5,509 nucleotides of DNA from Lysobacterales bacterium UBA2790 (GTDB taxonomy: Bacteria > Pseudomonadota > Gammaproteobacteria > Xanthomonadales > Xanthomonadaceae). Below are positions 1 to 5,509 of this stretch, one piece after another. The DNA lies in the NCBI GenBank assembly GCA_002352135.1, contig DEHW01000051.1, positions 1 to 5,509 on the forward strand, given 5' to 3'. Below the pieces are notes generated by a model, which worked only from the letters and a program-made list of their open reading frames with translations, was not told the DNA's origin and ran no database searches. Position numbers and translations under genes: made by a program. The number at the start of each line of letters is the position of its first letter. Within the stretch, counting starts at the first letter, position 1.

Positions 1-644
1 CGAACACTCAGGGCTTCGCGACGAATTGCGTGATGGGTGAACAACTCGGCACGCTTGAGCACATCCCGCAAAGCCAGCAGCATTTCACGCAGATCGACCG
101 GTGGCGGCAGCCGCTGGCTTTGCCGATCACCCGTGTGTGCATGGGCGATCACGGTATCTCGTTCAACCCGAGGCAAGGCATCGATATCCTGAGCCGCCTG
201 ACGGAAACGTTCGTATTCCTGCAGACGCCTGACCAGTTCTGCACGCGGATCTTCTTCCTGCCCATCCTCGCGCGGCGGTCTGGGTAACAGCAATCGCGAT
301 TTGATTTCGGCGAGGATGGCCGCCATGACTAGGTATTCGGCGGCCAGCTCCAGCTTCAAATCCTGCATCAATTCGACGTACGCGACGTACTGACGGGTGA
401 TTTCGGCAACCGGAATGTCGAGGATGTCGAGGTTCTGTCGGCGAATCAGATAAAGCAGGAGATCAAGCGGCCCTTCGAATGCATCAAGAATGACCTCCAA
501 CGCGTCCGGCGGAATGTAGAGATCCTGCGGAATCTGCATGACCGGCTGACCACGCACAAAGGCCAGCGGCATCTCCTGCTGCTGTGGCACGGCGGGTCTG
601 GCTTCACTGGCGATTTCGGCAGGCTCTGCCGCGATGGAATTCAT
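1..644 (-). CDS. scpA: Segregation and condensation protein A (kleisin), C-terminus cut off by window edge
   Basis: ScpA is the cytoplasmic kleisin that bridges the two heads of the Smc dimer and, with ScpB, forms the bacterial condensin that compacts and separates replicated origins. The visible 214 codons read through without a stop. After a variable N-terminal tail (residues 1-23) comes EMPLAFVRGQPV (24-35), then DLYIPPDALEV (41-51) and the family hallmark FEGPLDLLLYLI (56-67). NLDILDIPVAEITRQY (71-86) and the helix around AAEYLVMAAILAEIKSR (101-117) belong to the Smc-neck-binding N-terminal domain. An acidic, charged linker follows (122-136). The C-terminal winged-helix domain that binds the Smc head cap lies beyond base 1. 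The frame stays open upstream of the chosen ATG, with no strong ribosome site, so the exact start is uncertain, but homology begins just after it. Family identity is very secure from motifs. scpB would be expected next, off the left edge. Confidence 0.96.
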   Translation of the reverse strand, partial: MNSIAAEPAEIASEARPAVPQQQEMPLAFVRGQPVMQIPQDLYIPPDALEVILDAFEGPLDLLLYLIRRQNLDILDIPVAEITRQYVAYVELMQDLKLELAAEYLVMAAILAEIKSRLLLPRPPREDGQEEDPRAELVRRLQEYERFRQAAQDIDALPRVERDTVIAHAHTGDRQSQRLPPPVDLREMLLALRDVLKRAELFTHHAIRREALSV

Positions 645-839
645 GCGAGAACGAGGTTCTTCGGCGGGTTGAACTAAACACAGAGGCGTTCGTGACGACA
701 AATCGATCAGGATTTGTCCAACGCTTGATTCATGTCGGCACAGGCTCACGCCTGACGCGCACATCTCTCACGGTCGTCGCCGCGTTTGTCGATCATCATT
801 GCGAGCCGGACCGGGGTCTCTCGCAAAGCCTGCATCCGC
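645..839. other. Intergenic region between the yciO-like gene and scpA
   Basis: These 195 bases separate two leftward genes. I see no convincing coding region. Reading frames crossing it are short extensions of out-of-frame ORFs inside the yciO-like gene, and an ATG at 731-733 on the minus strand opens only an eight-codon peptide (MNQALDKS). No clear -35/-10 pair stands out upstream of scpA. The notable structure is a perfect 8-bp inverted repeat at 697-718. A shorter 5-bp hairpin (CAGGC/GCCTG, 741-754) is also present. Neither is followed by a T-run, so no intrinsic terminator is supported, and scpA may be co-transcribed with the gene upstream or have its own promoter here. Confidence 0.5.
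697..718. repeat. Perfect 8-bp inverted repeat upstream of scpA
   Basis: GACAAATC (697-704) is followed by a six-base spacer GATCAG and then its exact reverse complement GATTTGTC (711-718). The arms do not extend further. The element lies about 53 bases upstream of the scpA start and about 120 bases beyond the yciO-like stop. It could be an operator for a dimeric regulator, a leader hairpin, or a processing or stability stem. It lacks the T-tract of an intrinsic terminator on either strand. The repeat is seen directly; any function is inference. Confidence 0.6.
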
Positions 840-1454
840 TTATAGATTGACGGGTACCGCACCTTGCCGAAGCACGCGAGGTTCGTCATCACTGAGGTCC
901 ACAACACTCGTCGGACCGGCTGCACATTCCCCCGCATCCAGCATCAGATCGACGTCACGCAGCACGCGCTCCGCGACATCTTCGGGGTCCTGGCGATCAG
1001 GCGAGTCCTCATCGAACTCGATACTGGTCGACAACAAGGGCGTGCCGCACTCCCCCATCAAAGCCAGCAACACGGTGTGATCAGGGATACGGCAACCAAT
1101 GACCTTGCGCTTGGCTTGCTTGAAACGTCGCGGAAGGTCGGAGGATACCGGCAAGATGAACGTGAAGGGCCCAGGAACCAGCGGCTTGACGATTCTGAAG
1201 GCCGCGTCGTCCAACTTCGCGAGCCGCCCCATTTCACTCAGACTTGCGCAGAGTAAGGTGAAGGGGTGTTTGCTGTCCAGCCCGCGCATGCGTTGAACCC
1301 GCTCTTCCGCCTTCAGTGCGTCGACACCCCAGGCCAGCAGATAGCCGGCATCGGAAGGCGCCACCAGCAGCTGACCGCGCTTCACAGCATCCACGGCTCG
1401 CGCGAGCAGGCGCGGTTGCGGAGATACCGGGTGAATGGCTATACGCTCGCCCAT
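840..1454 (-). CDS. yciO: YciO-type Sua5/YrdC-family protein
   Basis: This 204-residue protein matches the length and motif order of E. coli YciO (about 206 residues), a cytoplasmic member of the Sua5/YrdC/TsaC fold, whose best-known members make threonylcarbamoyl-AMP for tRNA t6A. The start at 1454 gives MGERIAIHPVSPQPRLL, the usual YciO N-terminus; a start at 1568 would add 38 residues with no counterpart that I recall. Motifs are VAPSDAGYLLAWG (31-43, the nucleotide-binding PTDxxY segment), HPFTLLC (63-69), PGPFTFILP (94-102), RRFKQAKRKVIGCRIPDH (109-126), PLLSTS (139-144) and GPTSVVDLSDDEPRVLRQG (180-198). The KxR and SxN active-site motifs of true TsaC appear absent, as in YciO, so t6A synthesis should not be assumed. 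It is transcribed divergently from yciI and lies upstream of scpA, an association common in gammaproteobacteria. An automated annotation would probably read L-threonylcarbamoyladenylate synthase. Confidence 0.92.
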   Translation of the reverse strand: MGERIAIHPVSPQPRLLARAVDAVKRGQLLVAPSDAGYLLAWGVDALKAEERVQRMRGLDSKHPFTLLCASLSEMGRLAKLDDAAFRIVKPLVPGPFTFILPVSSDLPRRFKQAKRKVIGCRIPDHTVLLALMGECGTPLLSTSIEFDEDSPDRQDPEDVAERVLRDVDLMLDAGECAAGPTSVVDLSDDEPRVLRQGAVPVNL

Positions 1455-1499
1455 CGGGTCCCGTTGGAATCGGCCAAGGATGTCGCCCAAGCGGGCAAA

Positions 1500-1512
1500 C
1501 GCATATGATGCG
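1500..1512. repeat. Short palindrome CGCAT-ATG-ATGCG in the divergent intergenic region
   Basis: CGCAT and its reverse complement ATGCG flank a three-base centre (ATG). The arms are only 5 bp and do not extend outward. It sits about 46 bp upstream of the yciO-like start and about 93 bp upstream of yciI, a reasonable operator position for either. A match this short can occur by chance, so the structure is certain but its meaning is not. Confidence 0.3.
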
Positions 1513-1563
1513 CCGTTCGCGGGCCGCAATCCATCCTGCCGCCCATCGCGTCTTGATCGCAAA

Positions 1564-1584
1564 GGCAATGCCTACCGGCAATGC
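1564..1584 (+). repeat. Direct repeat GGCAATGC x2 upstream of yciI
   Basis: GGCAATGC occurs at 1564-1571 and again at 1577-1584, separated by CTACC, giving a 13-base period. The second copy ends 20 bases before the yciI ATG, next to its ribosome-binding site. Tandem half-sites at this position could bind a regulator, or the repeat may lie in the 5' leader. The duplication is seen directly; function is speculative. Confidence 0.45.
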
Positions 1585-1593
1585 GCCCATCAA

Positions 1594-1599
1594 AAGGTG
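1594..1599 (+). promoter_or_regulatory. Ribosome-binding site of yciI
   Basis: AAGGTG lies five T residues upstream of the ATG at 1605. It decides the start in favour of MWYLIIGSD, the normal YciI N-terminus, over the in-frame ATG at 1581, which would add eight residues and has no comparable site. Confidence 0.7.
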
Positions 1600-1604
1600 T
1601 TTTT

Positions 1605-1916
1605 ATGTGGTACCTCATCATCGGAAGTGACGTGCCAAATTCATTGCAAGCACGTCGTGCCGCGCGACCGGAACACCTGGCGCGCCTGCAAGTTCTGCTT
1701 GACGAACAGCGCCTGTTGGTCGCCGGTCCAATGCCCGCCCTCGATACCGAAGATCCCGGCGAAGCAGGCTTTGTGGGCAGTGCCATCATCGCCCAGTTCG
1801 AGGATTTCGCGTCAGCTAGAAGCTGGGCCGAAGCCGATCCCTACGTCACCGCAGGCGTCTATCAGCAGGTTGACGTCCTGCCCTTCAAGCCGGTGCTGTT
1901 CAGATCCCATGAGTGA
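1605..1916 (+). CDS. yciI: YciI family protein (YCII-domain small putative enzyme)
   Basis: This 103-residue protein is close to E. coli and Haemophilus YciI (about 98 residues), a compact cytoplasmic ferredoxin-like alpha/beta protein that forms dimers. It is related to dechlorinating and lactone-forming YCII enzymes and has no settled physiological substrate. Conserved blocks are MWYLIIGSD at the start, RPEHLARLQVLLDEQRLLVAGPMPALD (21-47) with the family's conserved His24, and ARSWAEADPYVTAGVY (71-86) with the DPY motif. The C-terminal strand VLPFKPVLF (91-99) resembles the KPFKKVF end of E. coli YciI. It is the first gene of a rightward cluster. Its last eight bases (ATGAGTGA) contain the start codon of the next gene, which suggests translational coupling. 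Identity is very secure; biochemical function is unknown. Confidence 0.95.
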   Translation: MWYLIIGSDVPNSLQARRAARPEHLARLQVLLDEQRLLVAGPMPALDTEDPGEAGFVGSAIIAQFEDFASARSWAEADPYVTAGVYQQVDVLPFKPVLFRSHE

Positions 1917-2178
1917 TCGCATGCAGCGTATCGAACAGGCGTTGGCGGCGCTTCGTCCGCAACATCTGGAAATTCGCGACGACAGCCATCGCCATCGCGG
2001 TCATGCAGGCGCGCAGGATGGACGTGGGCATTTCGCAGTCCACGTGGTGTCCGAGGCGTTCCGGGGACTGCCCCCACTGGCACGGCATCGCTTGGTTTAC
2101 ACCACGCTGGGCGAGCTGATGACGACGGATATTCATGCGCTGCAGATCAGCGCGAAGACACAGGAGGAGATTCAATGA
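1909..2178 (+). CDS. bolA: BolA family protein (Fe-S/redox-linked regulator)
   Basis: This 89-residue protein has the small class-II KH-like BolA fold. BolA proteins pair with monothiol glutaredoxins through a shared [2Fe-2S] cluster, and E. coli BolA also acts on transcription and cell shape under stress. The N-terminal helix RMQRIEQALAALRP (4-17) leads to LEIRDDSHRHRGHAGA (20-35), whose His29 aligns with the BolA RHN histidine implicated in cluster ligation. GHFAVHVVSEAFRGLPPLARHRLVYTTLGEL (40-70) is the core sheet/helix, and DIHALQISAKT (74-84) carries the invariant C-terminal histidine (His76). The GHAGAxDGRGHF loop sets it apart from E. coli BolA and resembles other proteobacterial BolA proteins. 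The ATG at 1909 overlaps the yciI end; the in-frame ATG at 1921 is a possible alternative, and neither has a strong ribosome site. Its final bases overlap the next start in an ATGA. Confidence 0.94.
   Translation: MSDRMQRIEQALAALRPQHLEIRDDSHRHRGHAGAQDGRGHFAVHVVSEAFRGLPPLARHRLVYTTLGELMTTDIHALQISAKTQEEIQ
2162..2167 (+). promoter_or_regulatory. Strong ribosome-binding site of the parvulin-like lipoprotein gene
   Basis: AGGAGG, a near-perfect anti-16S match, lies inside the 3' end of bolA, seven bases before the ATG at 2175. It fixes the start that yields a clean lipoprotein signal. It also suggests this gene is translated more strongly than its coupled upstream neighbours. Confidence 0.8.
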
Positions 2179-3008
2179 AGTCATGGACAGCGGTGATCTT
2201 CGCGGTGCTATTCGGTGCCCTTTCCGGTTGTGGCGGCGGTGAGTCGCCAAGTCAGCAGGTGGCGACGGACAAGGCCTTGATCGGCACACCCGCTGGCAAC
2301 CTGGTGGCCATGGTGAACGGCGAATCGATCACCCAACCCTTGCTGGACGTGTACGCAAAGGGTCATGGCTTCGATCTCAGCGATGCAAAGCAGCGTCAGG
2401 CCGCGCTTGACAGCCTGATCGACAATATTGTCTTGGCGCAGGCGCTGTTGGGCAGTGAGGTTGCCGGCCAACCCGAGATACAGGCCGAAGCAAGCCTGGT
2501 ACGCATGCAGCAATTGTCCGGGCGCGAGATGTCAACATTGCGATCCGCCGTACAGGTAACGGATCAAGAGCTTCGCGCGTATTACGACAGCGAGGTCAAA
2601 CGCACCGGCGACAAGCAATACCGACTGCAGCACATCCTGTTCTCCGACGAATCCAGTGCGTTGGCCACCCTGCTGGAAGCGCAGGCCGAGGGTGCGGACT
2701 TCGCCGCGATCATGCAGGCGAAGTCGGCAAGCGCCCTGCAGGCCAAGGAACTCGACTGGGGACACCTCGGCCAGATGCCCCCCGAGTTCGCCACCGTCGT
2801 GCCGCAGGTCGCCGATGGCACGGTCGTTCCCACCGTGGTCAAGACCAGCTTCGGCTTCCATGTCCTGCGTCGCGCCGAGTCCCGGCCCTTCGCGCCACCT
2901 TCCTTCGATTCGGTCAAGGAAGGCGCACGCGCCCAATTGATCCAGCAAGCCGTCGCCGATCAGGTCAAAGCCCTGCGCAGCAAGGCCAAGATCACCACGG
3001 CGGGTTGA
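2175..3008 (+). CDS. Parvulin-type (PpiC/SurA-like) peptidyl-prolyl isomerase lipoprotein
   Basis: The 277-residue product begins with a lipoprotein signal: a basic start (MKSW), a hydrophobic core to residue 15, and lipobox LSGC with the acylated Cys19. Gly at +2 suggests transfer to the outer membrane, facing the periplasm. A SurA/PrsA-like N-terminal chaperone region starts at LVAMVNGESITQPLLDVYAK (43-62) and continues through helices around 70-145. A single parvulin domain follows (about 147-235): YRLQHILF (149-156), GADF (173-176), LDWGHLGQMPPEF (193-205) and TSFGFHVLR (224-232). A C-terminal helix (244-272) probably packs on the N-terminal part as in SurA-type proteins. The role is folding or assembly of exported proteins. 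The usual GGDLGWF stretch and the acidic/Cys catalytic position look degenerate, so chaperone activity may outweigh isomerase activity. It overlaps bolA by 4 nt and precedes smc by 6 nt. I do not assign a specific symbol; EpsD-like and PpiC-like proteins are close alternatives. Confidence 0.9.
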   Translation: MKSWTAVIFAVLFGALSGCGGGESPSQQVATDKALIGTPAGNLVAMVNGESITQPLLDVYAKGHGFDLSDAKQRQAALDSLIDNIVLAQALLGSEVAGQPEIQAEASLVRMQQLSGREMSTLRSAVQVTDQELRAYYDSEVKRTGDKQYRLQHILFSDESSALATLLEAQAEGADFAAIMQAKSASALQAKELDWGHLGQMPPEFATVVPQVADGTVVPTVVKTSFGFHVLRRAESRPFAPPSFDSVKEGARAQLIQQAVADQVKALRSKAKITTAG

Positions 3009-3014
3009 TTTCGC

Positions 3015-5509
3015 ATGCGTCTCTCCACCATCAAGCTGGCCGGCTTCAAGTCCTTCGTCGATCACACGACTCTGCACTTGCCGACCAACATGACCGGCGT
3101 CGTTGGACCAAACGGCTGCGGTAAGTCCAACATCATCGACGCCGTGCGTTGGGTGATGGGCGAGAGCTCCGCCAGTCGTCTGCGCGGCGACAACCTGACC
3201 GACGTGATTTTTTCCGGCTCGTCCGGGCGCAAGCCCGTCGGCACGGCGACGGTGGAGCTGATTTTCGACAATAGTGACGGCACCATCCTCGGCGAGTACG
3301 CCCAATACGCCGAGATCTCCGTCAAACGCATGGTCAGCCGTGATGGCGCCAGCGCCTACTATCTGAATGGCACGCGCTGCCGTCGACGCGACATCACGGA
3401 TCTGTTCCTTGGCACAGGACTGGGTCCCCGCTCCTACTCGATCATCGAGCAGGGCATGATCAGCCAGATAATCGAAGCACGCCCGGAGGATCTACGCGTC
3501 TACCTGGAAGAAGCCGCAGGCATCTCCAAGTACAAGGAACGCCGCCGTGAAACCGAGTCGCGCATCAAGCAGACCCGCGAAAACCTGGATCGCTTGAACG
3601 ACGTCCGCGAGGAAGTCGACAAGCAGTTGGAACATCTTCGCCGTCAAGCCAAACAAGCGGAGCAATACCAGCAGCTGCGCGCCGAGCAGCGCGAACGTGA
3701 CGCGCAGGTCAAGGCGATGGACTACCGTGTGGTCGAACATGAGCTGCTGACGCTGCGCCACCACCTCAACGAAGAAGACATCGCGCTGGAAGCGATGATT
3801 GCCGAACAACGCCACGTTGAAGCGCAACTGGAGCTGTGTCGTGAGCAACAGACCGATGCCAGTGCGCAGTTGACTCGCGTACAGGCCGAAAGCTATCGGA
3901 TCGGCGGCGATATCGCCCGCGTCGAGCAACAAATTCGTCATCAGCTTGAGCTGAGTCAACGCCTGCAGCAGTCGCGCACGGAAACCCAGCAATCACTGGA
4001 CGAGGTAAACGCTCATCTGCAGGATGACCAGACGCGACTGGCAGGACTCGGCGACGAGCTGGCGCATCTACAGCCTGAGGTTGAATCGCTTCGCGAACTA
4101 TTGGATCAGGCGACCAATGACCAGCACGCTGCCGATGGTGCCGTGACTGAATGGCAACGTGCTTGGGAAACCCATCGTGTCGCTCAGGCCGAGGCCACCC
4201 GCAGCGCCGACGTCGACCGCACTCGCATTGACTATCTTGACCGGCAGTCTCTCGAAAGCGCCCGCCGCCGTGAAACGCTGCAGCAGGAACGGCTCAGCCT
4301 CGACATCGAAGCCGTGAATGAGCAGCTCGCAGAGCGCCTGGCCGAACTCGATGCGCAACGCGAATCCGTCGAACAGTTGACCCAGACGCTGGAGACACGC
4401 AAGCACGCCATCACCGCCCTGCAGGATCGCCAACGCCAAGCGCAAGCCGAACAAGCGGAAGTGCGCAAGGAAGTACAGAACCTGCGCGGTCGTCTTGGCT
4501 CCCTGGAGGGACTGCAACACGCGGCACTGGGACAGACCAAGGGTGCCGCGCAGAGCTGGCTGCAATCGCTCGGACTCGAACAACTGCCACGCGTTGGACA
4601 ACAGATCCTGGTCCAACCAGGCTGGGAACTGGCCGTTGAGACGGTGCTCGGCTCGATCATCGAAGCCGTCCTGGTGGATGAGCCGACCGCGTTCGCCAGT
4701 GCCCTGCCGTCCCTGCAGAGTGGCCGCGTGCACCTGATGTCCGCCGCGACGGACATCCTGCTGACGCCCACTGGTTCGCTTGCGGCATTGATCGAAGGTC
4801 CGGCCTCGGTCCGCCGCCTGTTGACGCAGATTCGCGCGGCAAGCTCGCTGGAAGCCGCACTGAACCTGCTGCCGCAACTGGCCGAGGGTGAAAGCGTGAT
4901 CACCCAGGCTGGCGAGTGGATTGCCGCCGACAGTGTGCGTCTGGTCTGTGCGGGCGAAGCGCAGCACGGTGCGCTGGCGCGAGAGCGAGACATCCAGCAG
5001 TTGCGAGCCGAAATCGACGCACTGGGACTGCGCGATCAAGCGCTGACGGAATCCCTGAGCAAAGCGCGCGAACAGCAGCAGGATGCGGAACTGGCGCGCG
5101 AAGACGCGCAGCGCTCGCTCTATCTGGCACATCGCAGCGTCGCTGAGCTCGCCGGTCAAGTGCAGAGCTTGCGAGGTCGCGTCGAATCCGCCCAGACCCG
5201 CGTCAACCGCATTGAAGCAGAGCTCGGCCAACTGGCAGAGCAGATGCAGCACGCGCAAGAACAGGCAGCGGAAGCACGCGCCGCGCTGGACAGCGTCCTG
5301 CAGGCAATGGGCGAGCACGAAACTCGACGCCTGCATCTGGAAGCCGAACGCGAACGCCTGCAGACCGTCCGCGAACGGGCACACGTTCGAGCGCGTGACG
5401 TGCGCGAGCGAAGTCACGCGCTGGCGCTGCAGCTCGAATCTCGGCGCAGCCAGCATCAGGGACTGCAGCAATCGGTGCATCGCATGCAGGCGCAGCAGAT
5501 GCAACTGGC
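3015..5509 (+). CDS. smc: Chromosome segregation ATPase Smc, C-terminus beyond the right edge
   Basis: Smc is the ATPase of bacterial condensin; the dimer, with ScpA and ScpB, entraps and extrudes DNA loops from the origin. The visible 831 codons are about 70% of the usual 1,165-1,190 residues and contain no stop. The N-terminal head starts MRLSTIKLAGFKSF and has Walker A GPNGCGKSN (31-39), an Arg-finger/R-loop segment SSASRLRGDNLTDVIF (51-66), YLNG (116-119) and the Q-loop region YSIIEQGMI (141-149). LEEAAGISKYKERRRET (164-180) opens the first coiled-coil arm (about 175-495), rich in Glu, Gln, Arg and Leu. The globular hinge spans roughly 510-645, including QPGWELAVETVLG and SGRVHLMSA. The returning coiled coil begins near ALARERDIQQLR and runs to the edge. 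Signature LSGGE and Walker B are expected outside the window. The ATG lies 6 nt after the lipoprotein stop with only a weak ribosome site, so translational coupling is likely. In related genomes zipA and ligA often follow. Confidence 0.98.
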   Translation, partial: MRLSTIKLAGFKSFVDHTTLHLPTNMTGVVGPNGCGKSNIIDAVRWVMGESSASRLRGDNLTDVIFSGSSGRKPVGTATVELIFDNSDGTILGEYAQYAEISVKRMVSRDGASAYYLNGTRCRRRDITDLFLGTGLGPRSYSIIEQGMISQIIEARPEDLRVYLEEAAGISKYKERRRETESRIKQTRENLDRLNDVREEVDKQLEHLRRQAKQAEQYQQLRAEQRERDAQVKAMDYRVVEHELLTLRHHLNEEDIALEAMIAEQRHVEAQLELCREQQTDASAQLTRVQAESYRIGGDIARVEQQIRHQLELSQRLQQSRTETQQSLDEVNAHLQDDQTRLAGLGDELAHLQPEVESLRELLDQATNDQHAADGAVTEWQRAWETHRVAQAEATRSADVDRTRIDYLDRQSLESARRRETLQQERLSLDIEAVNEQLAERLAELDAQRESVEQLTQTLETRKHAITALQDRQRQAQAEQAEVRKEVQNLRGRLGSLEGLQHAALGQTKGAAQSWLQSLGLEQLPRVGQQILVQPGWELAVETVLGSIIEAVLVDEPTAFASALPSLQSGRVHLMSAATDILLTPTGSLAALIEGPASVRRLLTQIRAASSLEAALNLLPQLAEGESVITQAGEWIAADSVRLVCAGEAQHGALARERDIQQLRAEIDALGLRDQALTESLSKAREQQQDAELAREDAQRSLYLAHRSVAELAGQVQSLRGRVESAQTRVNRIEAELGQLAEQMQHAQEQAAEARAALDSVLQAMGEHETRRLHLEAERERLQTVRERAHVRARDVRERSHALALQLESRRSQHQGLQQSVHRMQAQQMQL

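Larger units (their letters stand above)
1455..1604. promoter_or_regulatory. Divergent intergenic region between yciO-like gene and yciI operon
   Basis: This 150-bp stretch separates two divergent transcription units, so it should hold promoters for both. No pair of good sigma-70 hexamers is evident. TTGATC at 1553-1558 is a possible -35 for the rightward operon but has no TATAAT-like partner at normal spacing. The AT-rich CATATGAT around 1502-1509 is the most plausible melting site for the leftward gene. A small palindrome (1500-1512) and a direct repeat (1564-1584) could be regulator sites. Promoter presence is inferred from gene orientation and not from motif matches. Confidence 0.4.

Noticed and set aside
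707..733. Eight-codon leader peptide MNQALDKS on the minus strand before scpA
   Set aside because: It has no ribosome-binding site and no run of regulatory codons. An ORF this short is expected by chance, although it overlaps the inverted repeat.
741..754. Short hairpin CAGGC-TCAC-GCCTG as a possible terminator of the yciO-like gene
   Set aside because: The stem is only 5 bp, does not extend, and has no T-run on either strand. It is too weak to call a terminator.
746..937. 63-codon minus-strand frame overlapping the end of the yciO-like gene
   Set aside because: It starts inside the yciO-like coding region in another frame and shows no domain, no ribosome site and no conserved composition.
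1455..1568. 38-codon N-terminal extension of the yciO-like gene from an ATG at 1568
   Set aside because: YciO proteins begin at the equivalent of MGERIAIHP and total about 206 residues, which the start at 1454 reproduces. The extension is Arg/Gly/Ala-rich and looks like translated intergenic sequence.
2532..3305. 257-codon minus-strand open frame across the lipoprotein/smc junction
   Set aside because: It is antisense to two well-supported genes, including the Smc Walker A region, and has no family motifs. It is a codon-bias shadow.
3961..5466. Frequent CTGCAG hexamers along smc
   Set aside because: They are in frame as Leu-Gln codon pairs (CTG CAG) in a Gln/Leu-rich coiled coil, so coding composition explains them without a special DNA motif.
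4098..5504. 468-codon open frame on the minus strand opposite smc
   Set aside because: It is antisense to an unmistakable smc coiled coil. Its composition (repeated Leu, Gln, Arg, Phe, Ala) is what biased Glu/Gln/Arg codons give when read backwards, and it has no recognisable domain or ribosome site.
1..5509. A novel defence, mobile or biosynthetic system
   Set aside because: Every substantial reading frame belongs to a known core family. There are no transposase, integrase, toxin-antitoxin, CRISPR or phage signatures, and no composition break was visible by eye.

Overview
The window is a GC-rich, gene-dense chromosomal segment from a gammaproteobacterium. A lineage near Xanthomonadales/Lysobacterales is the best guess. 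The chromosome organiser is the Smc-ScpAB type rather than MukBEF, which argues against Enterobacterales and Vibrionales. The YciO, YciI and BolA proteins are all of proteobacterial type. The exact genus cannot be read from the sequence.

Layout: two genes run leftwards. They are scpA (1-644, C-terminus cut by the window edge) and a yciO-type Sua5/YrdC-family gene (840-1454), separated by about 195 bp that holds an 8-bp inverted repeat. A divergent intergenic region (1455-1604) carries a GGCAATGC direct repeat and a small palindrome. Four genes run rightwards as a tight presumed operon: yciI (1605-1916), bolA (1909-2178), a parvulin-like lipoprotein gene (2175-3008) and smc (3015 to beyond the right edge). 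In this operon neighbouring reading frames overlap by 8 and 4 nt, and smc starts 6 nt after the lipoprotein stop.

How the genes relate: Smc (ATPase with hinge and coiled coil) and ScpA (kleisin) are partners in the bacterial condensin complex. They lie about 2.4 kb apart on opposite strands, with small stress, metal and folding genes between them. The other products act in different processes: BolA in Fe-S/redox regulation, YciI as a small putative enzyme, YciO as a Sua5-like protein of uncertain role, and the lipoprotein in periplasmic protein folding.

I see no mobile element, CRISPR array, tRNA, rRNA, phage or defence system. This looks like an ordinary core-genome region. The points most worth a second look are motif losses in the YciO-like protein and in the parvulin domain, the condensin gene arrangement, and the small repeats in the two intergenic regions.
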